In this document: one piece after another, positions 43,490-52,487 of the stretch
Layout: every line of letters begins with the position of its first letter
How positions within the stretch are numbered: position 1 is the stretch's first letter
Position numbers and translations under genes: made by a program
Notes under the pieces: model-generated
Seen by the model: the letters and a program-made list of their open reading frames with translations, nothing else
Told to the model about the DNA's origin: nothing
Databases searched by the model: none
Source of the DNA: Arcobacter sp.
Lineage (GTDB): Bacteria; Campylobacterota; Campylobacteria; Campylobacterales; Arcobacteraceae
Reading direction: 5' to 3'
NCBI GenBank assembly: GCA_020048055.1
Contig: JAIFNA010000004.1
Location: 114,879-178,878 of the forward strand
DNA: 64,000 bases

Positions 43490-44941
43490 TGCTGTTTTTA
43501 AAAATTCATCACTAGTAGTAATTGAACGACTACTAGCTTCAAATGCCCGCTGAAATACCATCAAATCAACAAGCCCTTCACTTAAATCACTGTTGCTAAG
43601 CTCTAAAGTTTTCCCTTGAATTTTATTTTCAATAGTTGCAAAAATAAAGTCCCCAGACTTTTTTGTTGCCGAGTACAAATTATCACCTTTGGCATCGAGT
43701 CCAGATTCATTTGAAAATACAGCTGTTACAATTTTTCCAATCACAAATCTATTATCACCCTGCTTTAAAAATATCAGTCCATCTTCAACTTCAGGTGTAC
43801 CAAATGGACTTTCAGAAATCTTTAAAATATCGAGTTTCATTTGTAGTTCATCCATAGTTTTAGTAGCTAAATCATTTGTGTTTACAACACTTGACATCTT
43901 TAAGTATTTGCCACCAGCAATTTCAATAGCATCTTTTAAAGCAATTTCAATCGTATCAATCTTAGCTCTTCCACTTCCTGTGATTGCTTTTGTTGTATCT
44001 ATTACAGGATATGGCAAAGATGGTGATGCTCCATTTATAATCTTCGCATCTGCAACCAAAACCTCTTTACCTGGAAGCATTGAAGTTATAGTCATATTAC
44101 CAACCGCATCAACAGATGCAACTAATGATTGTCCTTGCGAAATTTTATCAGCAAAATTATTAAGTGTCGTAATTGCGTCAGTTTCAAATGATTGCCTATA
44201 AGTTGTTGCGCCAACTGTAATTTCAACACTATCCAAATCGTTTACAAGCTTTGAGATATCAAATGTCATAGTTGAAACTTGCTGTGTTGGAACAACACCA
44301 TCTTGTGGTGATTTTCCATACGCACTAAGTTCTGTTCTATAATACGACGCTAGAGCATCAATATCGCTTATTTTTGTATCTGATGTTTTGTACCCATTTC
44401 CTTTTTTTATATCTTCATCATTAACTGCTGAAAGTGTATAATCTGTTGATTTTGAATTGATAGTTTCGACAATATTATTACCATCTGTTGAGATAACTTG
44501 TGAACCTAAAAATTTACTGTAACTTGTTGTAAAAATTGTATTTGGATCAGTTGAAAGGACAACTGTATTTGTAGAAGGTATACCTTGCACTTGCTCTCCA
44601 GTAGGAAGTCTAAGAGTACCATCTTCAGACATGATAAAATTTCCTGCTCTTGTGTAAAAAGGCTCATTAGTATCGCCTTTTACAATAAAAAAACCTTTTC
44701 CCTCTATCGCCATATCAAATGCGCCGTTTGTAAGCTTCATATTTCCTTGTTTGAAATTTTTATCAACCATCTCAACACCAACACCTTTACCAATTGAATT
44801 TTGGTACATTTGATCAGCGAACGAGATATTATCTGATTTGTAAGCTATCGTGCTAACATTGGCTATGTTATTTGATTGAGTATTAAGAGCTGCCTGAAAT
44901 CCATTTAAACCAGTTATTCCGCTATAAAGTGCATCCATCAT
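43472..44941 (-). CDS. Second FlgE-type hook protein (paralogue 2)
   Basis: 489 residues. The N-terminus GITGLNGFQAALNTQSNNIA and C-terminus LVDLMVFQRAFEASSRSIT match flgE next door, and several internal blocks are shared (KSTDY, GYKTSDTKISDIDAL compared with GMKTKYGKISDVEEL). The middle is shorter. Tandem FlgE homologues are known in this phylum; one may be the hook and the other a hook-like segment or distal-rod component. 136 bases separate it from flgE, and a hairpin over its stop may lower readthrough. AAGGA precedes the ATG. Confidence 0.9.
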   Translation of the reverse strand: MMDALYSGITGLNGFQAALNTQSNNIANVSTIAYKSDNISFADQMYQNSIGKGVGVEMVDKNFKQGNMKLTNGAFDMAIEGKGFFIVKGDTNEPFYTRAGNFIMSEDGTLRLPTGEQVQGIPSTNTVVLSTDPNTIFTTSYSKFLGSQVISTDGNNIVETINSKSTDYTLSAVNDEDIKKGNGYKTSDTKISDIDALASYYRTELSAYGKSPQDGVVPTQQVSTMTFDISKLVNDLDSVEITVGATTYRQSFETDAITTLNNFADKISQGQSLVASVDAVGNMTITSMLPGKEVLVADAKIINGASPSLPYPVIDTTKAITGSGRAKIDTIEIALKDAIEIAGGKYLKMSSVVNTNDLATKTMDELQMKLDILKISESPFGTPEVEDGLIFLKQGDNRFVIGKIVTAVFSNESGLDAKGDNLYSATKKSGDFIFATIENKIQGKTLELSNSDLSEGLVDLMVFQRAFEASSRSITTSDEFLKTALALKK

Positions 44942-44972
44942 TGTATAGTCCTTGCTTTATTCTTACTTTTTA

Positions 44973-45653
44973 TTACCAAATTTTCTTAACACTTGATGCT
45001 AGTATTTTATTTGTTGCATCAGCGTATGTAACAACAGCACCATCTGTTACATATTTTGCTACCGTTTCAGCGTCTGTTATTACTTTACCACTAGTATCAA
45101 GTAGTGTGATTCCGCCTGCACTATTTGGAACAAATCTTCCATCTTTCATCTGTACCTGAATATCTGTTTTTACACCTTTACTATCCAAAATATAACCATT
45201 TGAGTCGTATTTTACATAGCTTTTATCTACCGTATTATATAGTGTATCACTATATCCCGTAAGCTGTCTTGCATTAAGATACAAATCTCCATTTGTATTT
45301 TCAACAGATTCAACTTTAAATGATTTTTGGAGATTTTTTGCATCAATTGTGCCATCTTCAACTATTTTACTTACAAGATTAGCTGCACTTGAAAGGGCAG
45401 ATGTTGCATAGGAAGCTTGTAGTGATTTCATAGCTGTTGCCATGTCGAGATTTGATTCAATTGTTGACATTTTCAGTTGACTATCCATAAGTGCTGATGA
45501 ATCCATAGGCTTTGTAGGATCTTGCATTTTCATCTCTTCAAGCAAAAGTTTCAAAAAATCATCATTTGTGAGCTTATCATTTGAAATAGCTGTTGTGTAG
45601 GTATTTCCATCAACACCAACCGTACTCTTTACTGTTACATTATCTACTGCCAT
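44973..45653 (-). CDS. flgD: FlgD, hook assembly scaffold
   Basis: 226 residues. The N-terminal LTNDDFLKLLLEEMKMQDPTKPMDSS is the FlgD signature; the C-terminal half has strand-rich domains. FlgD caps the growing hook and is not kept in the finished flagellum. It lies upstream of both hook genes, its usual context, with a 31-base gap. Confidence 0.93.
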   Translation of the reverse strand: MAVDNVTVKSTVGVDGNTYTTAISNDKLTNDDFLKLLLEEMKMQDPTKPMDSSALMDSQLKMSTIESNLDMATAMKSLQASYATSALSSAANLVSKIVEDGTIDAKNLQKSFKVESVENTNGDLYLNARQLTGYSDTLYNTVDKSYVKYDSNGYILDSKGVKTDIQVQMKDGRFVPNSAGGITLLDTSGKVITDAETVAKYVTDGAVVTYADATNKILASSVKKIW

Positions 45654-45676
45654 CTTATCCCCTTTATATTTTTGAT

Positions 45677-45964
45677 TTAAATAACTTGTTCGTTAAAAAA
45701 GTATCCAACAACATTGTCTGTATCCATAGCATCTTGAATACGAACTGCTAGCTTCTCATCAATCACAATAATATCTCCCGTTCCAACAATCCTAGAATTA
45801 ACATAAATATCGCCGCCAGCTCCAGCTAATTTATCAAGGGCAACAATATCGCCCTCACCTAAACTTAAAAATCTCCTCATATCAATATCAGTACTGCCGA
45901 GCAACACATCTACTAATATTTGTGCATCTACCAAACTACTATAATCTTGTTCTGTAATATTCAT
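45677..45964 (-). CDS. fliN: FliN, motor switch protein
   Basis: 95 residues. The single SPOA domain has DAQILVDVLLGSTDIDMRRF, LGEGDIVALDKLAG and VNSRIVGTGDIIVIDEKLAVRI, as in FliN. It belongs to the C ring and would work with FliY (37599). It starts inside the end of a possible small gene (45939-46142) and is 23 bases upstream of flgD. Confidence 0.95.
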   Translation of the reverse strand: MNITEQDYSSLVDAQILVDVLLGSTDIDMRRFLSLGEGDIVALDKLAGAGGDIYVNSRIVGTGDIIVIDEKLAVRIQDAMDTDNVVGYFFNEQVI

Positions 45965-46142
45965 ACCTGATACTTTGTTGTGAATTTTGAGTTATTGTAC
46001 CAAAATGTTCTAATTTTTTTGCCATAAAAAATAGCTTTAAAACAATAAGTATAAGAAATACACTGAATATAATATCAAAGTAAGAATAAATTAATTCAAA
46101 AAGAGATAAAATCCCGAACTTTTTAGAAATTTTTTCTATCAA
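45939..46142 (-). CDS. Possible small membrane protein before fliN
   Basis: 67 codons beginning with TTG, overlapping the fliN start by 26 bases. One hydrophobic segment (about 20-40, ending LKLFFMAKK) looks like a membrane helix. The ribosome-binding site is weak (GTGAG). Its position suggests the first gene of the flagellar operon, but the start codon, weak signal and overlap leave doubt. Confidence 0.35.
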   Translation of the reverse strand: MIEKISKKFGILSLFELIYSYFDIIFSVFLILIVLKLFFMAKKLEHFGTITQNSQQSIRYEYYRTRL

Positions 46143-46161
46143 GAACTCACATATAGCAATT

Positions 46162-46254
46162 CTTACAAAGGGCTGTAGGGAAACTTACGAATGGCTATAG
46201 AGGTAAAAGCCCCTAAAATAATCTGAGCAAAAAGCTCAAAAAGAAGGAAAAAAC
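46162..46254 (+). promoter_or_regulatory. Structured leader of rpsB-tsf
   Basis: A 90-base leader with GGG-CTGTAG at 46170-46178 able to pair with CTATAG at 46195-46200 (one G-U) and CCC at 46210-46212. A second hairpin, GAGC-aaaaa-GCTC, follows at about 46225-46237, just upstream of the ribosome-binding site AAGAAGG. Ribosomal protein S2 often represses its own operon through such a leader. Resemblance to the known S2 leader is judged only by eye. Confidence 0.35.
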
Positions 46255-47037
46255 ATGGTTACAATGAAAGATTTATTAGAGTGTGGTGTACATTTCGGTC
46301 ACCAAACAAGAAGATGGAATCCAAAAATGAAAAAATTTATTTTTGGTGTTAGAAAAAATATCTATATTATAGATTTACAAAAAACATTAAGATACTTTAG
46401 ATACACATATAATGTAGTAAGAGATGCAGCTGCTAGAGGCGAGACAATGATTTTTGTTGGAACCAAAAAACAAGCTGATGAAGCAGTAAAAGAAGCGGCG
46501 ATTGCTTGTAATATGCCATTTGTAAATCACAGATGGTTAGGTGGAATGTTAACAAATTATCCGACAATAAAAAAATCAATCAGAAAACTTGAAATTATCA
46601 AAAAGATGAGAGAAGAAGGTCAATTGGATCTTTTAACTAAAAAAGAAGCTTTAATGCTTTCAAGAAAAGAAGAAAAATTAGAAGCATACCTTGGTGGTAT
46701 CAAAGATATGAAACAACTTCCAGATATGATGTTTGTTATCGATGCTGTTAAAGAAAAAATTGCTATCTTAGAAGCTAGAAGACTTGGAATTAAAGTTATT
46801 GCTCCGCTTGACACTAACTGTGATCCTGATTTAGTTGACTTCCCAATCCCAGGAAATGATGATGCTATAAGATCAGTTCAATTATTCTGTAACGAAATGG
46901 CAGCTGCTATGAATGAAGGAAGAATGGCTTATTTAGAACAAAATGGTGAAGCAGCAGCTGAAGTTACAAGTGAAGAGATTGCCGATATTACAACTGAAAT
47001 TCAAATGGATGCATCTGAGTTTGAGGATAAGGAATAG
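46255..47037 (+). CDS. rpsB: 30S ribosomal protein S2
   Basis: 260 residues. [19 protein letters not shown] near the start, [17 protein letters not shown] in the middle, and [20 protein letters not shown] near the end are the S2 signatures. The acidic C-terminal tail of about 30 residues is longer than in E. coli. AGAAGG precedes the ATG. It is followed after three bases by tsf. Confidence 0.98.
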   Translation: MVTMKDLLECGVHFGHQTRRWNPKMKKFIFGVRKNIYIIDLQKTLRYFRYTYNVVRDAAARGETMIFVGTKKQADEAVKEAAIACNMPFVNHRWLGGMLTNYPTIKKSIRKLEIIKKMREEGQLDLLTKKEALMLSRKEEKLEAYLGGIKDMKQLPDMMFVIDAVKEKIAILEARRLGIKVIAPLDTNCDPDLVDFPIPGNDDAIRSVQLFCNEMAAAMNEGRMAYLEQNGEAAAEVTSEEIADITTEIQMDASEFEDKE

Positions 47038-47040
47038 ATT

Positions 47041-48090
47041 ATGGCAGGTGCTACTCCACAACTAATTAAAGAGTTAAGAGAACTAAGTGGTGCAGGTATG
47101 CTTGATTGCAAAAATGCACTTAACGAATGTGATGGAAACATTGAAAATTCTATGAAATTCTTAAGAGAATCAGGACTTGCAAAAGCAGCTAAAAAAGCTG
47201 GTAATGTTGCAGCTGAAGGACTTGTAAATATCCTTGTAAATAGCGACTTTACAAAAGCTACCATGACTGAAATCAATTCTCAAACAGATTTTGTTGCAAA
47301 AAATGAAAACTTTGTAGGATTAGTTCAAGATATTACTGCTCATGTGCAAATCAATAATATTTCAGAAACTGAAACTTTAATGAAAACTACAATCAACGGT
47401 ACAAATTTTGAAGAGTACCTAAAAGGTAAAATTGCAGTAATTGGTGAAAATATTGTTGCTAGAAAAATGGTAACTATAAGTTCAGACAATGGAATTGTAA
47501 ATGGATATGTTCATCTTGGTAAAGTTGGTGTTATTTTAGCAGCAACTTGTGCTCCTGAAGCTAAAGAGAAAGCTATCGATATGTTAAAAAAAGTAGCAAT
47601 GCACGCAGCATCTATGAAACCAACTGTTATATCTTACAAAGATTTATCGGCTGATTTTATTGAATCTGAAAACAAAGCTATTATTGCAGATATTGAAAAA
47701 GAAAATGAAGAACTTTACAGACTTAAAAAACCATTGAAAAATATACCAGAATATGTTTCAAGAGTTCAATTAACAGACGATGCAATTGAAGCTGCGAAAG
47801 CTAAAATGAAAGCAGAACTTGTGGCTGAAGGCAAACCTGAAAAAATTATCGAAAATATTTTAGTTGGTAAAATTGCTAGATGGATTGAAGATAACACTCA
47901 ATTAGATAAAGCAAATGCACTATTATCTCAAAACTATGTAATGGATGATAAATTAACTGTTGATGAAGCACTTAAAGCTGTTGATGCATCAATTGAAATC
48001 GTTGAGTATGTAAGATTTGAACTTGGTGATGGAATTGAGAAAAAAGAGGAAGATTTTGCAGCTGAAGTAGCAGCTCAAATGGCTAAATAA
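47041..48090 (+). CDS. tsf: Elongation factor Ts
   Basis: 349 residues, slightly long, as usual in this phylum. LRELSGAGMLDCKNAL near the start and STINSQTDFVAKN-like INSQTDFVAKNENF at about 79-92 are the family blocks. EF-Ts exchanges nucleotide on EF-Tu. It is coupled to rpsB with a three-base gap. The usual C-terminal extension carries the helix VDEALKAVDASIEIVEYVRF. Confidence 0.97.
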   Translation: MAGATPQLIKELRELSGAGMLDCKNALNECDGNIENSMKFLRESGLAKAAKKAGNVAAEGLVNILVNSDFTKATMTEINSQTDFVAKNENFVGLVQDITAHVQINNISETETLMKTTINGTNFEEYLKGKIAVIGENIVARKMVTISSDNGIVNGYVHLGKVGVILAATCAPEAKEKAIDMLKKVAMHAASMKPTVISYKDLSADFIESENKAIIADIEKENEELYRLKKPLKNIPEYVSRVQLTDDAIEAAKAKMKAELVAEGKPEKIIENILVGKIARWIEDNTQLDKANALLSQNYVMDDKLTVDEALKAVDASIEIVEYVRFELGDGIEKKEEDFAAEVAAQMAK

Positions 48091-48117
48091 TTTTTTTGAT
48101 ATAAAAGTTGTTGAATT

Positions 48118-48819
48118 ATGGATAATCAAATTTTAGAAAATTCAGCAACACATTTTCACAATAAAGATGAGCTTGAAGTTTTACTTCAAGCCTTTAAAAT
48201 CTCACACAATTTTGATTATCCACTTTTTTCAAATATAGATATCACACTTCACAAAAAAGAAACCATAGCAATTATTGGCTCATCTGGTTGTGGAAAATCT
48301 ACACTTTTAAATATCCTTTGTTCACTTTTAAAGCCAAATTCTGGCGAAGTTTTTTATAAAAATAAAGAAATTTTTACCCTCCCCCATAAAAAACTTTTAG
48401 AGTTAAGAAGGGATATTTTTGGGATAATATTTCAAGCACACTATTTATTTCGTGGCTTTAGCGCAAAAGAAAATCTCCAAATAGCAGAATTGCTCAATAA
48501 CAAAAGTATAGATTATGAACTAATCAAAACACTCAAAATTGACCATATTATGGAGCAAGGAATAGGTGAACTAAGTGGTGGTCAGCAACAAAGACTCTCG
48601 ATTGCAAGAATCCTTACAAAAAAACCAAAAATCATATTTGCAGATGAACCAACTGGAAATCTTGATAAGCAAACTGCAAATGAAGTTATGTCTGTATTGT
48701 TTGATTATGTAAAAAAAGAGAATGCAGGGATGATTTTAGTGACACACGAAGATGATTTAGCAAATTTGTGTGATAAAATTTACAAGATTGACAACCTAAT
48801 CCTAAAAAGAGTTAAATAA
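48118..48819 (+). CDS. LolD/FtsE-like ABC transporter ATPase
   Basis: 233 residues. Walker A IIGSSGCGKSTL, Q-loop region, signature ELSGGQQQRL and Walker B IIFADEPTGNLD are intact; the last matches the LolD/MacB/FtsE group. Its permease is not next to it. In Campylobacter the gene after tsf is also an ABC ATPase (Cj1180c). Substrate is unknown; lipoprotein release (LolD) is possible. Stop overlaps the next start by one base. Confidence 0.8.
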   Translation: MDNQILENSATHFHNKDELEVLLQAFKISHNFDYPLFSNIDITLHKKETIAIIGSSGCGKSTLLNILCSLLKPNSGEVFYKNKEIFTLPHKKLLELRRDIFGIIFQAHYLFRGFSAKENLQIAELLNNKSIDYELIKTLKIDHIMEQGIGELSGGQQQRLSIARILTKKPKIIFADEPTGNLDKQTANEVMSVLFDYVKKENAGMILVTHEDDLANLCDKIYKIDNLILKRVK

Positions 48820-49631
48820 TGAAAAATATAGCTTTGATTTCAAATACTGAAATAATTAATAAAATATTCACCCTTATTGCTAATAAACTTATGGTTAATC
48901 TAAAAGTATATAAAAATAGCAATTTCTCTCAAAATGTTGATTTGATTATAGTCGATGATTATTTTTTAGATGAAAACATCATCAAATTAAGAGCCAATTG
49001 TGATGCCATAGTGCTTCTAAAAAAAAATAATCAGCCAGAAGCCAATTTTGATTTTATTATTCAAAAGCCATTTTTGCCATCCGCTCTTGGCGTAATGCTT
49101 GAAAAAATACTAAAACAAATTGACTATAAGGTTATCAATGAAAAGCATGAAAACAAAGAGTACCAAACAAACCACAAAACTGTTTATGAAAGCAGTGAAC
49201 CAACATACGAGGAGATAGGACTTGATCTTAACTCATTTATATCAAATATGATTGACGAGATGGATGAAGAAAAAAATTACAATAGTAATGATTTAACAGT
49301 TACGAAAGAGCAATTAGGGCATGGAGGAGTTCTTGACAAAGATGAATTATCAAAACTTTACGAGATGATTCACGACACATCAGATGGTTTACAACAGATT
49401 GAAAATTCTCAAGAGAATAATTGGGTCGAACTATCTGAAATTATAGATAAAGCAATTGATGACCTTTCAGCTTACAGTTTTAAAGAAAATGAACCAATAA
49501 AGTTAGTTTTAAATCAATATTCCATGGAAGAGCTATCGCCATTGTTCAAAAAACTAAATCAAAATATCGTTGATAACCTAATTGATGGACACGAAATTAC
49601 TTTACAACTAAGGCTAAAAAATGACAAATGA
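48819..49631 (+). CDS. Acidic protein with a receiver-like N-terminal domain
   Basis: 270 residues. The first 115 residues have the alternating strands of a response-regulator receiver. IALISNT, LIIVDDYF (the Asp would be 46 or 47) and FIIQKPF (Lys-Pro) occur at matching places, but the acidic pair at the end of strand 1 is missing. The remaining 150 residues are acidic and helical and not recognised. In Campylobacter the position between fliR and gmk is held by a highly acidic protein (Cj1178c). It is translated with the ABC gene and overlaps gmk by 11 bases. Function unknown. Confidence 0.6.
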   Translation: MKNIALISNTEIINKIFTLIANKLMVNLKVYKNSNFSQNVDLIIVDDYFLDENIIKLRANCDAIVLLKKNNQPEANFDFIIQKPFLPSALGVMLEKILKQIDYKVINEKHENKEYQTNHKTVYESSEPTYEEIGLDLNSFISNMIDEMDEEKNYNSNDLTVTKEQLGHGGVLDKDELSKLYEMIHDTSDGLQQIENSQENNWVELSEIIDKAIDDLSAYSFKENEPIKLVLNQYSMEELSPLFKKLNQNIVDNLIDGHEITLQLRLKNDK

Positions 49632-50247
49632 ACTAAACAAGGGGGCTATTTTGATTCTTTCAGGTCCAAGCGGATGTGGAAAAAGTTCACTATTAAAAAA
49701 ATTTTATGAAAATTTTACAAATTATTATTTTTCTATCTCAACAACAACAAGAGAGCCAAGAACTGGGGAAATACATGGGACTGATTATTTTTTTGCTTCA
49801 AAAGAGGAATTTGAAATAGATATACAAAATGACAACTTTTTAGAATATGCAAAGGTTCACAATAACTATTATGGAACTTCCTTAAAACCAATAACAAAAG
49901 CCTTAAATGAAGGAAAATTGGTAATTTTTGACATTGATGTTCAAGGGCATGAGTTAGTGAGAGCAAAACTTGATGCAATTACAACTTCTGTTTTTATCAC
50001 AACTCCAACATTAAGCGAGCTTGAAAATCGACTAAACAAAAGAGATTTGGATGCAAAAGAGATAATTCAAAATAGATTAAAAAATGCAAAAATTGAGATA
50101 GATAGTATTGATAAGTATGATTATCTAATTTTAAATGATAACTTAGATGAAGCGGCTCGACAATTCATATCCGTTGCAAATGTAGCGCTTATCAAAACAA
50201 AATTATTTAATAAAGCTAGAATTATAGAAAACTGGATGAAAAACTAG
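49621..50247 (+). CDS. gmk: Guanylate kinase
   Basis: 208 residues. P-loop LSGPSGCGKSSLL, the GMP-binding STTTREPRTGEIHGTDYFF and the lid region DIDVQGHELV are intact. It phosphorylates GMP to GDP. It overlaps the preceding acidic-protein gene by 11 bases. It ends one base before the convergent phosphodiesterase gene. Confidence 0.97.
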   Translation: MTNELNKGAILILSGPSGCGKSSLLKKFYENFTNYYFSISTTTREPRTGEIHGTDYFFASKEEFEIDIQNDNFLEYAKVHNNYYGTSLKPITKALNEGKLVIFDIDVQGHELVRAKLDAITTSVFITTPTLSELENRLNKRDLDAKEIIQNRLKNAKIEIDSIDKYDYLILNDNLDEAARQFISVANVALIKTKLFNKARIIENWMKN

Positions 50248-50248
50248 A

Positions 50249-51877
50249 CTATTTCACTTCATTAAGTGAAACAGCTTGTCCAAAATACCAACCTTGAGCA
50301 TAATTAATACCTAATATTTTTATCTTGTCATATATTGTTTCTTTGCTCACAAATTCTGCAACTGTCTCTACGCCAGTTCTTTTTGCATAACTAGCTATTG
50401 TATCAACAATAATCTCTTGGTTAATATCCGTATCTATGTTTTTAATTAAAGAGCCATCGATTTTTACAAAATCCACTTTAAGGGCTTCTAACATATTAAA
50501 ATTTGAGTATCCTGCACCAAAATCGTCAACACCGACCTTACCGCCATACTTATGGACCATCTCTATAAACCTTGTAACAAGTTCAAAATCTTCTATCTCC
50601 TCTGTTTCCAAGAGTTCAAAATGTAAGTTACCGCTTATATCTTTATTTTGTTCCAAAAGATTAGCTATATATTCAACAGTGTCTTTATTTCTAATATCTT
50701 CAAAAGATATATTAACAGCGACTACCTTATTTTTAATTCTTATAAACTCAAAACACTCATGCATCATTAACTTTAGAATTTTAGATGATAATTTTGCTTT
50801 TTTTGCAATTGGTAAAAATTTGTATGGGGGAACAATATCTCCATTATCCTCAATATATCTTATTAATGCCTCATACTTGTAGATGGCTTGTGTATTTGAA
50901 TAAACGATCGGCTGAAAAAATGCTCTAAAGTGACCATCAAATAATCCATCTTTGAGTTTTTTTACCCATGATAAGTTCTCCTCAAAGTTTTTTGAAGTGT
51001 CATGCATACTTGGATCATACTGCATAACTTGAATGAATTTACTTTTTGCAACATTAAGAACTCTTTGTGCCATCTCAAAAGTTCTTGAATCATCAGATTT
51101 TGCAATCCCAACAGTGACGCCAATATTAATATGACTTCCGTTGTCGATAGAAACACCAACCAAATCTAGGTTATGCAAAAATTCTATACATTGTAACTTT
51201 AAATGCTCTTGAGTCATATCTTTATCTTTAGCATTTAGCACAAATTTATCAGCTCCAACTCGATAAAGCGTATAGTCACTACTAGAAAAAAATAACTCAA
51301 GCTGTTCTTGCAATTGAAGCAATAATTTGTCTCCGTTATTTTCGCCATACAATTCATTTAAGATTGAAAAATCGTCAATGTCAAACAAAGCCATAAGTGA
51401 TATTTTTGACTGCTGTACCTCTTTTACGAGTGCGTTTCTGTTTCCAAGACGTGTCATTTTATCTCTATATAAACTTTGTAATTCATGATAAAGCAAAGAT
51501 TGTTTCATTGTATTAAATAACTTTTTAATATCTATTGGTTTTAGCACATACTTATCAATACCAAGCTCGATTGCTTCAAGAAGATATGATGAATTTGAAA
51601 ATGCAGTTGCTACTATAATTGGTATACTTGGATTAAGGTCTTTTATTTTCCTTGCCATCTCTAAGCCATTTAATTCGGGCATATTTACATCTGTTACAAT
51701 CAAATCAATCTCATGACCATACTCCAGAAATATATCAAGACCAACCTTCCCATTTTCTGCTAAATAGACTTTTTTTGTAAATTGCTTTATTACTTCGCCA
51801 GTAACTATTCGCAAATCATCTTCATCTTCACAATATAAAACGGTAATCTCTTTTAAATCAACTGTATTTGAACTCAT
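50249..51877 (-). CDS. Response regulator with degenerate GGDEF and intact EAL domain (c-di-GMP phosphodiesterase)
   Basis: 542 residues. The receiver domain (about 9-125) has Asp63 in VTDVNMP and Lys113 in VLKPI. The GGDEF domain (about 138-285) shows GADKF (208-212) in place of GGDEF, so cyclase activity is unlikely. The EAL domain (about 305-540) has FQPIV, YEALIR (Glu336), NIS, FELLETE, DDFGAGYSN, KIDGS, EFV and QGWYFG, so hydrolysis of c-di-GMP is expected. It might help set the signal read by the LapD-like protein at 8639. A conserved histidine kinase partner is not adjacent. Convergent with gmk. Confidence 0.9.
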   Translation of the reverse strand: MSSNTVDLKEITVLYCEDEDDLRIVTGEVIKQFTKKVYLAENGKVGLDIFLEYGHEIDLIVTDVNMPELNGLEMARKIKDLNPSIPIIVATAFSNSSYLLEAIELGIDKYVLKPIDIKKLFNTMKQSLLYHELQSLYRDKMTRLGNRNALVKEVQQSKISLMALFDIDDFSILNELYGENNGDKLLLQLQEQLELFFSSSDYTLYRVGADKFVLNAKDKDMTQEHLKLQCIEFLHNLDLVGVSIDNGSHINIGVTVGIAKSDDSRTFEMAQRVLNVAKSKFIQVMQYDPSMHDTSKNFEENLSWVKKLKDGLFDGHFRAFFQPIVYSNTQAIYKYEALIRYIEDNGDIVPPYKFLPIAKKAKLSSKILKLMMHECFEFIRIKNKVVAVNISFEDIRNKDTVEYIANLLEQNKDISGNLHFELLETEEIEDFELVTRFIEMVHKYGGKVGVDDFGAGYSNFNMLEALKVDFVKIDGSLIKNIDTDINQEIIVDTIASYAKRTGVETVAEFVSKETIYDKIKILGINYAQGWYFGQAVSLNEVK

Positions 51878-51935
51878 TATTTTTCTTTCATTTTGTATGG
51901 AATACCATAGAAATATCCCCTTAGTTTGTATTGGT

Positions 51936-51941
51936 TATAAT
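51936..51941 (+). promoter_or_regulatory. Candidate -10 before the asparaginase-like gene
   Basis: TATAAT preceded by TTGGT. Transcription would start near 51948. This short leader fits translation from the TTG at 51972 better than from the TTG at 51954, which would have almost no leader. Confidence 0.5.
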
Positions 51942-51971
51942 ATCCAAAAATAGTTGAAAGAGAAAAAGAAT

Positions 51972-52487
51972 TTGGAACAAAATGTAATTATTATGAACAT
52001 TGGTGGTACTTTTAATAAAATATATAACCCACTAAATGGTGAATTAGAGATACCAAGAAATAACGATACAGTTAACTACATTATAAAGCAGGTAACGAAA
52101 AATAAAACTCAAATAAAAATTGACGGAATAATTTTTAAAGATAGTTTAGCAATGGACAAAAATGATAGAAAAGCACTTTTAGAAAAAATAAAATCACTAG
52201 ATGAAGTAAAAATTATTATAATTCATGGTACAGATACAATGAAAAAATCAGCAAAAGTGTTATCTAAATTTATAAAAAACAAAACCATAGTTTTGGTTGG
52301 AGCTATGAAACCATACTCGATAGAACCAGTTGAAGCAAGTGCAACACTTTTTATGGCGTTAGGATTTTTAAGCCACAAAACAAATGAGACACAAAACAAT
52401 GGAGTTTATATTTGTATGAATGGAATAATAAAAAAGCACGATAAAATAAGAAAAAACTACGCTCAAGGTGTTTTTGAATGTCTATAA
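51972..52487 (+). CDS. Asparaginase N-terminal-domain protein
   Basis: About 171 residues from a TTG at 51972, chosen because AAGAGA lies seven to ten bases upstream and the upstream TTG at 51954 is too close to the likely transcription start. The fold matches the first domain of type I/II L-asparaginases. The nucleophile Thr lies in NIGGTFNKIY, and the second active-site pair appears as IIHGTDTMKKSAK. The second domain, about 150 residues in complete enzymes, is absent. Catalysis is uncertain because asparaginases use both domains of a dimer. The end overlaps ccoI by 10 bases. Confidence 0.65.
   Translation: MEQNVIIMNIGGTFNKIYNPLNGELEIPRNNDTVNYIIKQVTKNKTQIKIDGIIFKDSLAMDKNDRKALLEKIKSLDEVKIIIIHGTDTMKKSAKVLSKFIKNKTIVLVGAMKPYSIEPVEASATLFMALGFLSHKTNETQNNGVYICMNGIIKKHDKIRKNYAQGVFECL

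Noticed and set aside
27433..46142. Sigma54 or sigma28 promoters before flagellar genes
   Set aside because: No GG-N10-GC or CGATwT pattern with correct position was found in the gaps; only a sigma70-like extended -10 at 38830 is good.
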